Assembly (NCBI GenBank): GCA_963784995.1 | Contig: CAWATZ010000013.1 | Coordinates: 1,313,890 to 1,377,889, forward strand | DNA length: 64,000 bases | Direction: 5' to 3' | From: CAWATZ01 sp963784995 | GTDB taxonomy: Bacteria; Planctomycetota; Planctomycetia; Gemmatales; Gemmataceae | Shown: in pieces, positions 28,514-39,703 of the stretch | How positions within the stretch are numbered: position 1 is the first letter of the stretch | How the letters are laid out: each line of letters opens with the position of its first letter | Translations under genes and position numbers: made by a program | The notes under the pieces: generated by a model | What the model saw: the letters and a program-made list of their open reading frames with translations, nothing else | Told to the model about the DNA's origin: nothing | Database searches by the model: none

Positions 28514-31506
28514 ATGCCGCTGGTTTGCCGAAACTGTCACCGCGTCAATCCCGCTGACGCACTCTATTGCTACCATGACGGGGCGGTCCTCAATGGCCAC
28601 CCCGGCGGCAGCGGTCCCGTCGCCGTCGGCGCCTGCCAGTTCCACAATCCCTTTGTCTTCCCCTCCGGCCGGCGCTGCCGCAGCTTCGACGAGCTGGTGC
28701 TGGCCTGCGAGTCGAGCTGGAGCGAGGCCCAGGACCTGCTGCGCCAGGGTTATCTCGAGAGCTTCCTGGGCGGCCTGGGCCGGGCGGACCTGGCCCGGAC
28801 CGCCAAGCAGCTGGCCGGGTCGTCCGACCCCGAGCGGGCCCTGGACGAGTTCCTGTCCAAGCTGCCGGCCAGCACGCGCGAGCCGGCCCGGCTGGAAGTC
28901 CGGCCGCTGGAGGTCAACCTGGGCCTGCTCTCCCGCGACCAGGACCAGCGCATCACCCTGGACCTGGCCAACGCCGGCATGGGCCTGCTCTCCGGCAGCG
29001 TCAGCACCGATTGCGACTGGCTCACCCTGGGCGACGGCGGCGGCAGCCCGCGCAAGCTGGTGCAGTTCCGCACCGAGATCAGCATTCCGGTCCGCGTCAT
29101 CGCCAAGTGTCTGCGGGCGGGAGCCAAGAAACTCGAGGGCCGGCTCAACGTCGAAACCAACGGCGGCGGGGCCACGGTGGTCATCCGGGCCGAGGTGCCT
29201 GTCCAGCCGTTCCCCTCCGGCGTCCTGGCCGGGGCGAAGACGCCGCGCGAGCTGGCCTCCAAGGCCAAGCACAGCATCAAGGAGGCCGCCCCCTGCTTCG
29301 AGCGCGGCGAGATCGAGCAGTGGTACGCCAGCAATGGCTGGACTTACCCCGTTGTCGGACCGTGCTTCTCCGGCATTCACGCCATTCAGCAGTTCTTCGA
29401 GGCGCTGGGTCTGGTGACGCCGCCGAAGGTGGAGATCAGCACGCGGACTGTTCACCTGGCCGGCAGCAGCGGCAATGCGCTCACCGAGGAGATCAAGGTC
29501 CAGGCCGAGGAGAAGAAACCGGTCTTCGCTCATGGCGTCAGCAACGCACCGTGGCTGACGGTGGGCAAGACCATCCTCGAAGGCCGGGTCGCGCGCATCC
29601 CGATCAGCGTGCCCGCGGTGCCGGCCCTGCCCGGGGAACGGCTCCAGGCCCGCGTGGACGTGACGGCCAACGGCAACCAGCGCTTCGCCGTCGAGGTGAC
29701 CCTGAACATTGCCGGCACGCCTCGAGTCCGCGGTTGGGGCGCGGAGCCGGTCCTGGAACTGGCCGAGGCCGCCGCGATTCCGGTCTTGCCGGCGCCGCTC
29801 GTCGAGGTCAGCTACGCCGACATTGCTGACGAGCCGCCGGGTTTATCCCGGCGGGAAGACCGCCGGGATAAACCCGGCGGCTCGTCGAGCGCATCCGCCG
29901 CCCCCCCGGCGGCGATCCCCGTGGTGCCGTCCCTGGCCGACCTGTATGGCACCTCCGCTCCCGTGGCAACGGTGGTAGCGCTGTCCGACGGCACGGAGGA
30001 GGAGCCGGTGCTGGAGGTGATCCCGGTCCATCCGCGCTCCGCGCCTGGACCGGTGCTTGACGCGCTGCCGGTCGTCGAGGCGGTCGAGGAGGCCGGGCCG
30101 TCAAGCAAGAAGCCGTTCTGGGTCCATCTGCTGCCGCTGGGCATCCTGATGCTGTGTTTGCTGGTCACGCTGCTCCGCGACCTGGTGGTGTGGGCGTGGG
30201 GCCCGCCCATGGTGAGCAGCAGCGGCGAGCCGCTCGATCCGCGTCCGCGCATCACCCTCCGCTTCCACGACCAGGAAATGCGCATCACCATCGCGCGCAA
30301 TTCCGGCGGCATCAAGGCCGGGGGGGAAACGCGACAGACGTCCGGCCTGCCATCTGGGAGCCGAGCATGCGCTTTGGCCTGCTGATGCTCAACGAGCGCG
30401 ACCGGACCGGCCAGCTCAAACGGCTCACCTATCAGGAACCCGGGACGACCAACAACACCGTGGTCAAGCTCGACGGGGAGGAATGGATCTTTGGCGAACG
30501 GCCCTTCCGGGAGGTGGACGGCCGCTCTGACGGCGACTGGCCCGGCCGGTGGCAGGATGGGCAGCGCGACGTTCGCCTGCCGGCAACGGCGTACAGCACC
30601 GAGGGCCGGCGCTCCACCTGGGTCTACGATGCCGTCCGCGTCGAGGTCACGCAGACCGTCGAGATCGTCCGCGGCTTGCAGTCCAACCTGCTCGATACCT
30701 GCCTGGTCCGCTATCGGCTGCACAACAACGACAATCGACCGCACCGCGTCGGCATTCGCTTCCTGCTCGACACCTACATCGGCGGCAACGACGGCGTGCC
30801 GTTCCTGGTCCCGGGAGCGAGCGCCCTCTGCTCGACCAGCCTGGACTTTTCCCGCAATCAGGTGCCGAATTTCATCCAGGCCCTGGAAAACGAAGACCTG
30901 GCTCATCCGGGCACGATCGCCCAGGTCGGTTTCCGGGTCGGCGGCGGTCTGGAGGCGCCCGAGCGGGTGACCCTGAGCGCCTGGCCCAGCCCTCAGCTGC
31001 GGCTCAAGGGCTTTGACGACCGCTGCAAGCAGGAGAAGACCCTGTGGGACGTGCCGGTGCTGAAGATCCACACCCTGGAGCCGGGCGACTCGGCCGTGAC
31101 CATGTACTGGAACGAGAAGGAACTGCGGCCCGGCCAGACGCGCGAGGTCGGGTTCAGCTACGGCCTGGGCAACGTCTCCGGCGGCGAGGGCCGGGGCAAG
31201 CTGGCCTTGACGGTCGGGGGCTCGTTCGCCCCGCGCGGCGAGTTCACCGTGACCGCGTACGTCAGCAACCCGGTGCCCAGGCAGACCGTGACCCTGACCG
31301 TGCCGGCCGGCTTCGAGGTGATCGGGGGCAAGGAAGCGCAGCCGGTGCCGCTGCCGGACCTGGCCGTCTCGCGCAACAGTCCCGTGACCTGGAAGGTGCG
31401 CGGGCCGCGGCAGGAGGGGACGTACGTACTCAAGGTGGACTCCAGCACCGGGGTCTCCCAGACCGAGAAAGTGAAGATTCGGGCCCGAGGCATCTTTGGC
31501 GAGTGA
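28514..31506 (+). CDS. Zinc-ribbon membrane protein of unknown function, frameshifted at a poly-G tract
   Basis: ATG at 28514 follows GGGGGAAG. The N-terminus carries a zinc-ribbon-like CRNC..LYCYHDG motif. The middle has beta-sandwich stretches with an N-(D/W)WL pattern (TDCDWLTL, SNAPWLTV). One membrane segment lies near residue 540 (LLPLGILMLCLLVTLL). At a run of seven Gs (30320-30326) the frame shifts. The true continuation reads GGNATDVRPAIWEPSMRFGL and runs to the TGA at 31504-31506, giving ~997 residues overall. As read without correction, the first frame stops at 30385. The C-terminal ~390 residues are beta-rich and would be exported if the N-terminus is cytoplasmic. It is probably co-transcribed with the FHA and HEAT genes. 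No function can be named. Confidence 0.7.
29831..29883. repeat. 53-bp perfect palindromic element inserted in frame (family A, copy 1)
   Basis: Two perfect 24-bp arms (GAGCCGCCGGGTTTATCCCG and its complement) surround a GAAGA loop. Flanking GAC/GTC extends the stem by 3 bp. It lies inside the zinc-ribbon gene and is translated as EPPGLSRREDRRDKPGGS without breaking the frame. A second copy is at 32783. Confidence 0.9.
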
Positions 31507-31640
31507 ACGACCCCTGCCGGCTTGCCCGGCAGGTGAAGGAGGTCTTTGGCTAGAAACGGAGGAGAGAAAAACTCTTTGGCGCTCTGCCGTTCTAGCCAGT
31601 GACCTGCTTCACCTGCCGGGCAAGCCGGCAGGGGTCGTTC
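31505..31640. repeat. Inverted pair of REP family B elements between two genes
   Basis: 31505-31555 and 31590-31640 are inverted ~50-bp copies containing CCTGCCGGCTTGCCCGGCAG, separated by ~35 bp. The pair fills the gap between the zinc-ribbon gene and the FHA gene. Four more copies lie at 34814-35095. The hairpin may act as a transcription or mRNA-stability element. Confidence 0.88.
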
Positions 31641-31663
31641 GCCGCGTTGCGGTGAGAAGACTG

Positions 31664-32581
31664 ATGTCCTTTCGCCTGTTCATTTACTACTGTGCGGTCT
31701 GTGGCGGCTGTGCCGCGTTTGTCGGCTGGGTGCTTGGCCGATTGGTCGTGCTGGAGAGCCAGATCGTCCGCACCGGGTTTCGCGGGCTGTTTCTGGGTAT
31801 GATGGTGGCCCTGGGCCTGAGCCTGGTGGATTCGTTGTGGAACCAAACGTCCCGGCAGGCCCTGGCCATTACCGCCCGGGTCGGTCTGGCCGTGCTGGTC
31901 GGCAGCCTGGGCGGCCTCATTGGCGGGGTCATCGGCCAGCTGTTTTACAACCTGACGCAGCTGTCGGTGTCTTACGTCTTCGGCTGGACGATCGTCGGTT
32001 TGCTGATCGGCGTGTCGCTGGGTGTTTTCGATCTGCTGGCCAGCATGATCCGCCAGGAGGATTCGCGGGGAGCGCAGCATAAAATCCTCAATGGCGTGAT
32101 CGGCGGCGGGCTGGGCGGAGTGCTGGGCGGCATCCTGGCGCTGAGCATGGAATCGCTGTGGGAAAAGCTGTTTCACCAGCCCAGCGGCAATTTCTGGAGC
32201 CCCTACGCCACGGGCCAGGTCGCCCTGGGCGCGTGCATCGGCCTGCTGATCGGACTGTGCCAGGTAATCCTCAAGGAGGCCTGGCTGAAGGTGGAGAAGG
32301 GTTTTCGGGCCGGCCGGGAGCTGCTGCTGGAGCATGGGGAAATGACCATCGGCCGGGCGGAGAGCTGCGACCTGGGTTTGTTCGGCGACGCCGGCGTGGA
32401 CCGGATTCACGCCCGGATCAAGCGCGACGGCGACGACTTCCTCCTGTGCGACGAGCACTCGACCTCGGGCACCTGGGTCAATGACGTGCGGATCAATGGC
32501 TCGCACCGGCTGCATTCCGGCGACCTGATCCGGGTGGGCAAGAGCCTGGTCCGCTTCGGGGAACGGCAGAAACGGGAGTGA
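31664..32581 (+). CDS. Membrane-anchored FHA-domain protein
   Basis: This start gives 305 residues; the frame is open further upstream, but that part is REP sequence. Residues 1-~205 are a glycine-rich membrane region with about six hydrophobic helices (e.g. GLFLGMMVALGLSLV, VLVGSLGGLIGGVIG). Residues ~215-300 are a forkhead-associated domain with the phosphothreonine-binding signature TIGRAESCDLGL, RIHARI and STSGTWVNDVRI. FHA domains bind phosphothreonine peptides, commonly those made by Ser/Thr kinases such as the PknB-like kinases abundant in planctomycetes. It sits between two large membrane proteins on the same strand, with 6 bp to the next start. Confidence 0.85.
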   Translation: MSFRLFIYYCAVCGGCAAFVGWVLGRLVVLESQIVRTGFRGLFLGMMVALGLSLVDSLWNQTSRQALAITARVGLAVLVGSLGGLIGGVIGQLFYNLTQLSVSYVFGWTIVGLLIGVSLGVFDLLASMIRQEDSRGAQHKILNGVIGGGLGGVLGGILALSMESLWEKLFHQPSGNFWSPYATGQVALGACIGLLIGLCQVILKEAWLKVEKGFRAGRELLLEHGEMTIGRAESCDLGLFGDAGVDRIHARIKRDGDDFLLCDEHSTSGTWVNDVRINGSHRLHSGDLIRVGKSLVRFGERQKRE

Positions 32582-32587
32582 TCCTTC

Positions 32588-34800
32588 ATGCCCATTCCGG
32601 TCGTCTGCGTCTGCGGCCCGACGTACCACGTCGGCGACGAGTTCGCCGGCCGGCAGGTCCGCTGTCCGCACTGCGGCCAGGTGCTGACCGTTCCTCAGCC
32701 CGTTCCCGTCTACCTTCCGCCCGTGCCGGCGACGCTCCTCGCACATCCACCCGCCCCGGACAGCAATGGCGTTCCGCCCAACGAGCCGCCGGGTTTATCC
32801 CGGCGGGAAGACCACCGGGATAAACCCGGCAGCTCGTTGGAAGAGGGGCCTCCGCTTCCCCCCACCGTCCGGCACGGTCCCCGGCTGTCCGCCCCCGAGT
32901 TCGACCTGGCCGCGCCGCCACAACGGCCCCGGTCCGGCCGCAGATGGGTTCTCCCGACGCTGCTGCTGTGCGGCCTGTTCGTGTCGCTGCTGCTGGGCTG
33001 TGTGGTGCTCGTGCTGCTCAACCCGGAACGCAACGAGGAGCGTTTGTCCGATTCATCGGTTCGCCCTCAGCAGGGAGAGGGTGAACCGATCAATCAGCAG
33101 GAGGGAACCGACCCTCTCCTCCAACCCACAAGTACACACCGCGGAAAAGCCTGTCCTCCCTCCCCCGCCGGCAGGCACGCGACGAGACGGAGGAGGGTCA
33201 GGTCCTCCCCGGGAGAATCCCACCCCACTCCCCGGTTCCTCTGTGGCCGACCTGGTCAAAGCACTGGAGGATCCAAAAGCGACCGACCGGGTAGAGATTG
33301 TCCGCGCACTGGCGACAATCGGCCCGGACGCAAGGCCGGCCGTCGGGACGCTGCTGCGCACGATGCGAGGAGCGCCGGCTCCGCTTCGGGAAGAATGTCT
33401 CGCGGCCCTGTTCAAGATCGGCCCGCCTGGGCCCGGCGACGCTGAACTGCTGCTGCCGCTGCTGACCGACGCCTCGTTGCCGGCGGGTCGCCGCTATGCC
33501 CTCGACAGTCTGGTGGAACTTGGACTGGCCGCGAAAGTGACCGCGGGACCGTTGGCCGGCTTACTCAAGGATGCCGATCCGGCGATCAAACGCAAGGCGG
33601 CCGTGCTCCTCGGCCAGATTGGGACCGGCGGCCCGCAGTCAGGCCCTGTCCGGGTTGCTGGAACTGCTGCGCGACAAGAACGAGGAAGTCAGCGTCGCCG
33701 GGCTCGCCGCTCTGGAAAAGCTCGGCCCGCCGGACAAAGCTGAGGTCGAGCTGTTCCGCACGGCCCTGGGTGACGACAGCCCGATGGTCCGGCGCTTTGC
33801 CCTGGCCGCGCTGACCGCCCTGGGCGAGGAAGCGGAGAAGGCCGTCCCCGACCTGATCGCTCTGTTCCAGCGCGAGAAGGAGGCTCAAGGGCGAGTCGAG
33901 GCCCTGGCCGCACTGGGGAAGATCAAGCCAAAGGGCCGGGAGGTGATCGAGGTTTGCACCCGGGCCCTGGAAGACAGCGACAACGCGGTGGTCCGGCAGG
34001 CGGCGGCCAACCTGGTGGCGGCGGCAAACGAGGCCTCAGCTTTGCCGGGTTTGCTCAAGGCCCTGGACCATGCCGACGCGGAGGTGAGCCAGCTGGCCGC
34101 AAAGGCCCTGGCGGAAGTCAAACTGGACAGGGGGCAAGTCCCGGCCCTGGCGGCTGCCCTGGAACGAGCCACCGGCGAGCAGGCGCGCCTGCGTCTGCTG
34201 GACCTGCTGAAAAACCTGGGGCCGGACGCGGCGGCAGCGTTGCCCGCCCTGCGCGCACGCTCAAGAACACCCAGGGCGAAGTTCGTCTCAAGTCCATCCA
34301 GACGCTCGCGGCCCTGGGTCCGAAGGCCCGGGACAGCGGGGAGGACCTGGCACCGCTGCTCAAGGATCCGGACCCCCGACTCAAGCTGGAGTCGGCCCTG
34401 ACGCTGGCCGCGATTGAAGCGGAGGAGGCCAGGCAGGCCGTGGACCTGCTGGTGCCGGGCCTGCGCCTGGACGAGATGGTGGACCCGGCCACCCTGGAAG
34501 CAGCCCGGGCCCAACGCGATCGGCTGGCCGAGGCCCTCCTCAAGATTGGCCGACCCGCCGCCCAGCGCTTGATCGACGCCTTCGACGTCGATTTCGCGGG
34601 CGGCACTCTGCAGACGCTCCGGGGACACACCAATGCGGAAGCCCGGCTGGTCGTCCTTCAGGTGCTGGCTCGCCTCGGGGCCCGGGACCAGGGTCGGCCG
34701 GAAATCCTGCGCTGCCTGGCCCGTGCGGAGCGCGACCCGGTCCCGGCCATCCGCGCGGCACCGGCGGGAGGCCTTTCTCGCCGTTCAGGAACGGAAGTGA
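32588..34800 (+). pseudogene. Membrane HEAT-repeat protein with several frameshifts
   Basis: The N-terminus (MPIPVVCVCGPTYHVG..VRCPHCGQVL) is a zinc-ribbon-like segment; a membrane helix follows (VLPTLLLCGLFVSLLLGCVV). From ~33240 onward the translation is a run of HEAT repeats (LVKALEDPKATDRVEIVRAL, LLELLRDKNEEVSVAGLAAL, LAPLLKDPDPRLKLESAL), but in changing frames. Shifts occur in 33050-33240, near 33622 (IG|PAARSQALS), near 34252 (LR|TLKNTQGEVR) and near 34760 (AIRAA|REAFLAVQERK). With these corrected the gene ends at the TGA at 34798-34800, just before the REP cluster. Four lesions in one gene mean either a decayed gene or poor local base calling. Confidence 0.7.
32783..32835. repeat. Palindromic element family A, copy 2, inserted in frame
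   Basis: This has the same 53-bp design as 29831-29883, with two mismatches between arms (CCACCGGG, GGCAGCTC). It is translated as EPPGLSRREDHRDKPGSS within the HEAT gene. Here the flanks CCAAC/GTTGG extend the stem by 5 bp, with a different sequence from copy 1. Confidence 0.88.
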
Positions 34801-34813
34801 GCGGGAGGTCTTT

Positions 34814-35095
34814 TCGACCCCTGCCGGCTTGCCCGGCAGGTGAAGCAGGTCACTGGCTAGAAGTGAAGGCGGAGCAACGCTTGTTTCTTCGACCCCTGCC
34901 GGCTTGCCCGGCAGGTGAAGCAGGTCGATAGCTAGAAAAGAAGGCAGAAGAACGCTTTTCTGCCCGTGCTTTCTAGCCAGTGACCTGCTTCACCTGCCGG
35001 GCAAGCCGGCAGGGGTCGAAGAAACAAGCGTTGCTCCGCCTTCACTTCTAGCCAGTGACCTGCTTCACCTGCCGGGCGAGCCGGCAGGGGTCGAG
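34814..35095. repeat. 280-bp nested inverted repeat of four REP family B elements
   Basis: Direct copies lie at 34814-34862 and 34888-34937, and inverted copies at 34971-35020 and 35046-35095. The spacer between the direct copies (AAGTGAAGGCGGAGCAACGC...) is also mirrored on the right, so the arms extend over more than 100 bp each. The structure separates the convergent HEAT gene and secA-like gene and could act as a bidirectional transcription barrier. Confidence 0.9.
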
Positions 35096-35124
35096 AACGA
35101 AGTCCGTGGGGAATTGTCTTCGGC

Positions 35125-37176
<2,052 letters not shown>

Positions 37177-37262
37177 GAAAGGTCTCCTTGCGTCCAGCCG
37201 ACCGACGAGGATTGTCCTCTTCATCCTATCACAAGGAGTATCGTAACCGAAGGGCGTTTGCT

Positions 37263-37343
37263 GTCCGAGCCGCGCACGCAGCGCAGCGGAGTAAGCGGTC
37301 CGAACGCTCGGACCGCTTACTCCGCTGCGTGCGCGGCTCGGAC
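37263..37343. repeat. Long palindromic repeat upstream of secA
   Basis: 36-bp arms (GTCCGAGCCGCGCACGCAGC... and its complement, ending CTCGGAC) surround a short AACGC loop; the left arm has a 5-bp extra GCAGC. It lies between secA and the tandem hairpins. It could be a terminator-like or REP-type element. Confidence 0.85.
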
Positions 37344-37349
37344 TTGCAG

Positions 37350-37505
37350 GGGAAAGAAAAAAGCCTTTCGGTTCGCTGTACCACCTCTCCCATGGCCAGC
37401 GCGAACCGAAAGGCTCGAAGACTCTTGCAAAATGGCGCAGAAAGAAAAAACCATCCGGTCCGACAAACCACCTCTCCCATGGCTGACGAACCGGATGGCC
37501 AGTCG
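37350..37505 (-). terminator. Two tandem terminator-like hairpins sharing one loop sequence
   Basis: On the minus strand, CCATCCGGTTCG...CGGACCGGATGG followed by TTTTTTCTTTC (~37446-37500), and GCCTTTCGGTTC...GAACCGAAAGGC followed by TTTTTTCTTTC (~37354-37415), are two strong stems with U-tracts. The stems are unrelated in sequence, yet both loops carry CCATGGGAGAGGTGGT. They lie downstream of the RNA-binding protein gene and ~170-325 nt upstream of the secA start. They could be terminators, attenuators of secA, or parts of a small RNA. Confidence 0.7.
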
Positions 37506-37735
37506 TTCGCTCTCTCTCCCAGAGCAAACACTTCATTACCTATGCAATCCCTGGGCCAATCTTCCGGGCGTGCTGGGCAATGGCCCCGTCAGCAATCACA
37601 AGTCCCTTGCAAACAAGCGATTGCATCGACAGGAAAAATCCCTCTTGCTCCCGGTTTGCCAGGCTCCCCTTGCCCATCGCTCAGAAGCAAAGCGTTGGCT
37701 GCCCAGAGTCTGAGCGATACCAGCCCGCGCAGCAA

Positions 37736-37770
37736 AACACCGCGGAGAGGTCCTCCGCGGTGTGCAGACA
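37736..37770 (-). terminator. Rho-independent terminator of the RNA-binding protein gene
   Basis: On the minus strand ACACCGCGGAGGACCTCTCC closes with GCGGTGTTTT, an 11-bp GC-rich stem followed by a T-run. It lies ~30 nt after the stop of the RRM gene. Confidence 0.8.
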
Positions 37771-37798
37771 AAATGGGCACTGCCGCCCGGAAGGGCGC

Positions 37799-38203
37799 TC
37801 AATAGCCGCCGCGGTCGCGACCCCGGCCGCCGCCGTAGCCGCCACCGCCACCGCCGCCGCCGTAGCCGCCGCCACCGCCGCCGTAGCCGCCGCGACCACC
37901 CCGGCCGCCGCCGCCACCGCCACCGCCGTAGCCGCCGCCACCGCCGCCGCGGTCCTCGCGCGGCCGAGCTTCGTTGACTGTCAGGGCGCGACCGCGATAC
38001 ATCGTGTTGTTCAATGCGTCGATCGCCTTGAGGGCCTCACTGTCGTTGTCCATCTCGACAAAGCCGAAGCCGCGCGACCGGCCGGTCTCGCGGTCCATGA
38101 TCACCTGGGCCCGAGCCACGTTACCGTACTGCTGGAAGAGTTTGAGCAGGTCGTCGGCGCTCGCATCCCAGACCAGATTGCCGACGTAAATGTTCTTCGC
38201 CAT
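37799..38203 (-). CDS. Glycine-rich RNA-binding protein (RRM)
   Basis: This is a 134-residue protein starting MAKNIYVGN at 38203, with AAAGG 8 nt upstream. Residues 1-~80 form one RRM: RNP2 is IYVGNL and RNP1 is RGFGFVEM. The C-terminal ~50 residues are almost entirely Gly with Tyr and Arg (GGYGGGGGG repeats). Such proteins bind single-stranded RNA and are often cold-induced in cyanobacteria and planctomycetes. The long 5' gap would suit post-transcriptional control. A terminator follows directly. Confidence 0.92.
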   Translation of the reverse strand: MAKNIYVGNLVWDASADDLLKLFQQYGNVARAQVIMDRETGRSRGFGFVEMDNDSEALKAIDALNNTMYRGRALTVNEARPREDRGGGGGGYGGGGGGGGRGGRGGYGGGGGGYGGGGGGGGYGGGRGRDRGGY

Positions 38204-38809
38204 TACAGGACCTTTCCGCACCCGACCCTCGGAGAGACCGAACAGCCGTCACAAGAATGGAAACACGACAGCCGGCCAGGGTGATTACCCACGCGGGACC
38301 ACCCCGAACGGTCCGGGGCACACTGAAAACCCTCAGAACCTCACCGCCTCCAGCCGATTCGACCGGAGCAATCGACGTTAGTCCAACCCGACAGAACCAG
38401 GCCAGCCCGCCACGTTGGGGACCTGCCGCGGGCATCAGCAAAGCTCAACCCGTGTCGCGTCACCGCTTCCCTTCTCCAACCCCACGTGCCGTGGAACCGG
38501 CTTTGGATGCCGGGTGCCTGCCCTGGTCCGACCTCTGGGGCTGGATCGACCTGCCTGCTCGGATCTTTCGGAAGGGATCACTCGCGAGGGGGAGCACAAC
38601 CACTCGAAAAATGCTGAGAGGAGGGAAGATCTGGACCGGACGAATAGCTCTCCTACAATCAACCTACCAGGCTCATCCGCCGCTTGCGGATCGTTGCCCT
38701 TAACTGATTGGTATAACAGCCGAGAAGGGCAAAGTAAAGGCGCTTTTCCACGTTTTTCGCCAAATGGTTCCGGTCCTTGAAGGATTGGAGAAGCTGGCGT
38801 GAGGAGTCA
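38204..38809. other. Divergent intergenic region, no gene recognised
   Basis: About 600 bp lie between the divergently transcribed RRM gene and the aldolase gene. Short frames exist on both strands, but none has a credible ribosome site together with a recognisable product. It presumably holds both promoters and the 5' leader of the RRM gene. No definite promoter pair could be picked out. Confidence 0.4.
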
Positions 38810-39592
38810 ATGATGGGGGCCGCGCTGAAAAGTCTGCTGACCCAGGAGCGTCTCTTGCGTGTCTGTTTGCTGGGCCAGTTCTGTTCTCCCAAGCTGGTCG
38901 AGATGCTTGCCTGGCAAGGCGGTTTCGACGGCGTCTGGTTCGACCAGGAGCACGTCGGTCTGACGATCCCGCAGATCGAGGAGGCCGCCCGCGCCGCCCG
39001 GGCCTGCGGCATTCCCTCGTTCGTCCGGCTGCACGCCACCGATTATGCCACGGTGATGCGGCCGCTGGAGGCCGGGGCCGGCGGCATCATGGCGTCGATG
39101 GTCCGGAGCGCCCGCCAGGCCGAGGAGATCGTCCGCTGGGCCAAGTTCCAGCCGCGCGGCTGCCGGGGCGTCAACGGCACCGGCGTCGATAACCGCTATG
39201 GGCTGTACCCGGGCGGCAACTACTTCCAGCGGGCCAACGCCGAGACGCTGGTGATCCTTCAGATCGAGCATCAGGACGCCGTCGGCGAGATCGAGGCGAT
39301 TGCAGCCATTGCCGACGTGGATTGTCTGTTCATCGGCCCGGCCGACCTGAGTCAATCGATGGGCCTGTCCGGTCAGTGGGAGCATCCGGCGGTGTGGCAG
39401 GCGGTGGAGCGGGTGGCCCGGGCGTGCAAGAGCAACAATCGGCCGTGGGCGATCCTGCCGCTCAATCCAGGGCACGCCCGGCGCTGTGTGGAGCTGGGCT
39501 GCAGGATGCTGTCGATCGGGGCGGATGCGTGGTTTTTCCAGCGCGGCATCCAGGCATTTCAGGAGGAGTTTGCGGAGTTTTTCAAGGGGTGA
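38810..39592 (+). CDS. HpcH/HpaI aldolase family protein
   Basis: This is a 260-residue TIM-barrel protein. Two adjacent ATGs (38810, 38813) follow GAGGAG; the spacing slightly favours 38813. Family landmarks are GFDGVWFDQEHVGL, PSFVRLHATDYATVMRPLEAGAGGIM, LVILQIEHQDAVGEIEAIAAI and VDCLFIGPADLSQSMG, the last two containing the metal-binding Glu and Asp. Members cleave or form 2-keto-3-deoxy acids such as 2-keto-3-deoxy-rhamnonate or 2,4-dihydroxyheptenedioate; the exact substrate cannot be read. It stands alone, followed by a palindromic repeat shared with the convergent nucleoside phosphorylase gene. Confidence 0.9.
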   Translation: MMGAALKSLLTQERLLRVCLLGQFCSPKLVEMLAWQGGFDGVWFDQEHVGLTIPQIEEAARAARACGIPSFVRLHATDYATVMRPLEAGAGGIMASMVRSARQAEEIVRWAKFQPRGCRGVNGTGVDNRYGLYPGGNYFQRANAETLVILQIEHQDAVGEIEAIAAIADVDCLFIGPADLSQSMGLSGQWEHPAVWQAVERVARACKSNNRPWAILPLNPGHARRCVELGCRMLSIGADAWFFQRGIQAFQEEFAEFFKG

Positions 39593-39613
39593 GAGGGCGA
39601 TTCGCACGTTTTG

Positions 39614-39703
39614 CGACCCCGGGTTGCGCTGCGCTCCACCCGGGGCTTTACTCCGGGTTTTGGGACTAAAGCCCCGGGTGGAGCGCAGCGCAACCCGGGG
39701 TCG
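39614..39703. repeat. 90-bp palindromic repeat forming the 3' end of the phosphorylase gene
   Basis: 36-bp arms (CCCCGGGTTGCGCTGCGCTC... and complement) surround a 16-nt loop. It lies between two convergent genes and supplies the last codons and stop of the phosphorylase (STPGCAALHPGL). A bidirectional terminator role is plausible. Confidence 0.9.

Noticed and set aside
37177..37536. N-terminal extension of the SecA frame to 37536
   Set aside because: The extension translates a long palindrome and two terminator-like hairpins. The GTG at 37176 has a good AAGGAG and starts where the protein begins to look like SecA.
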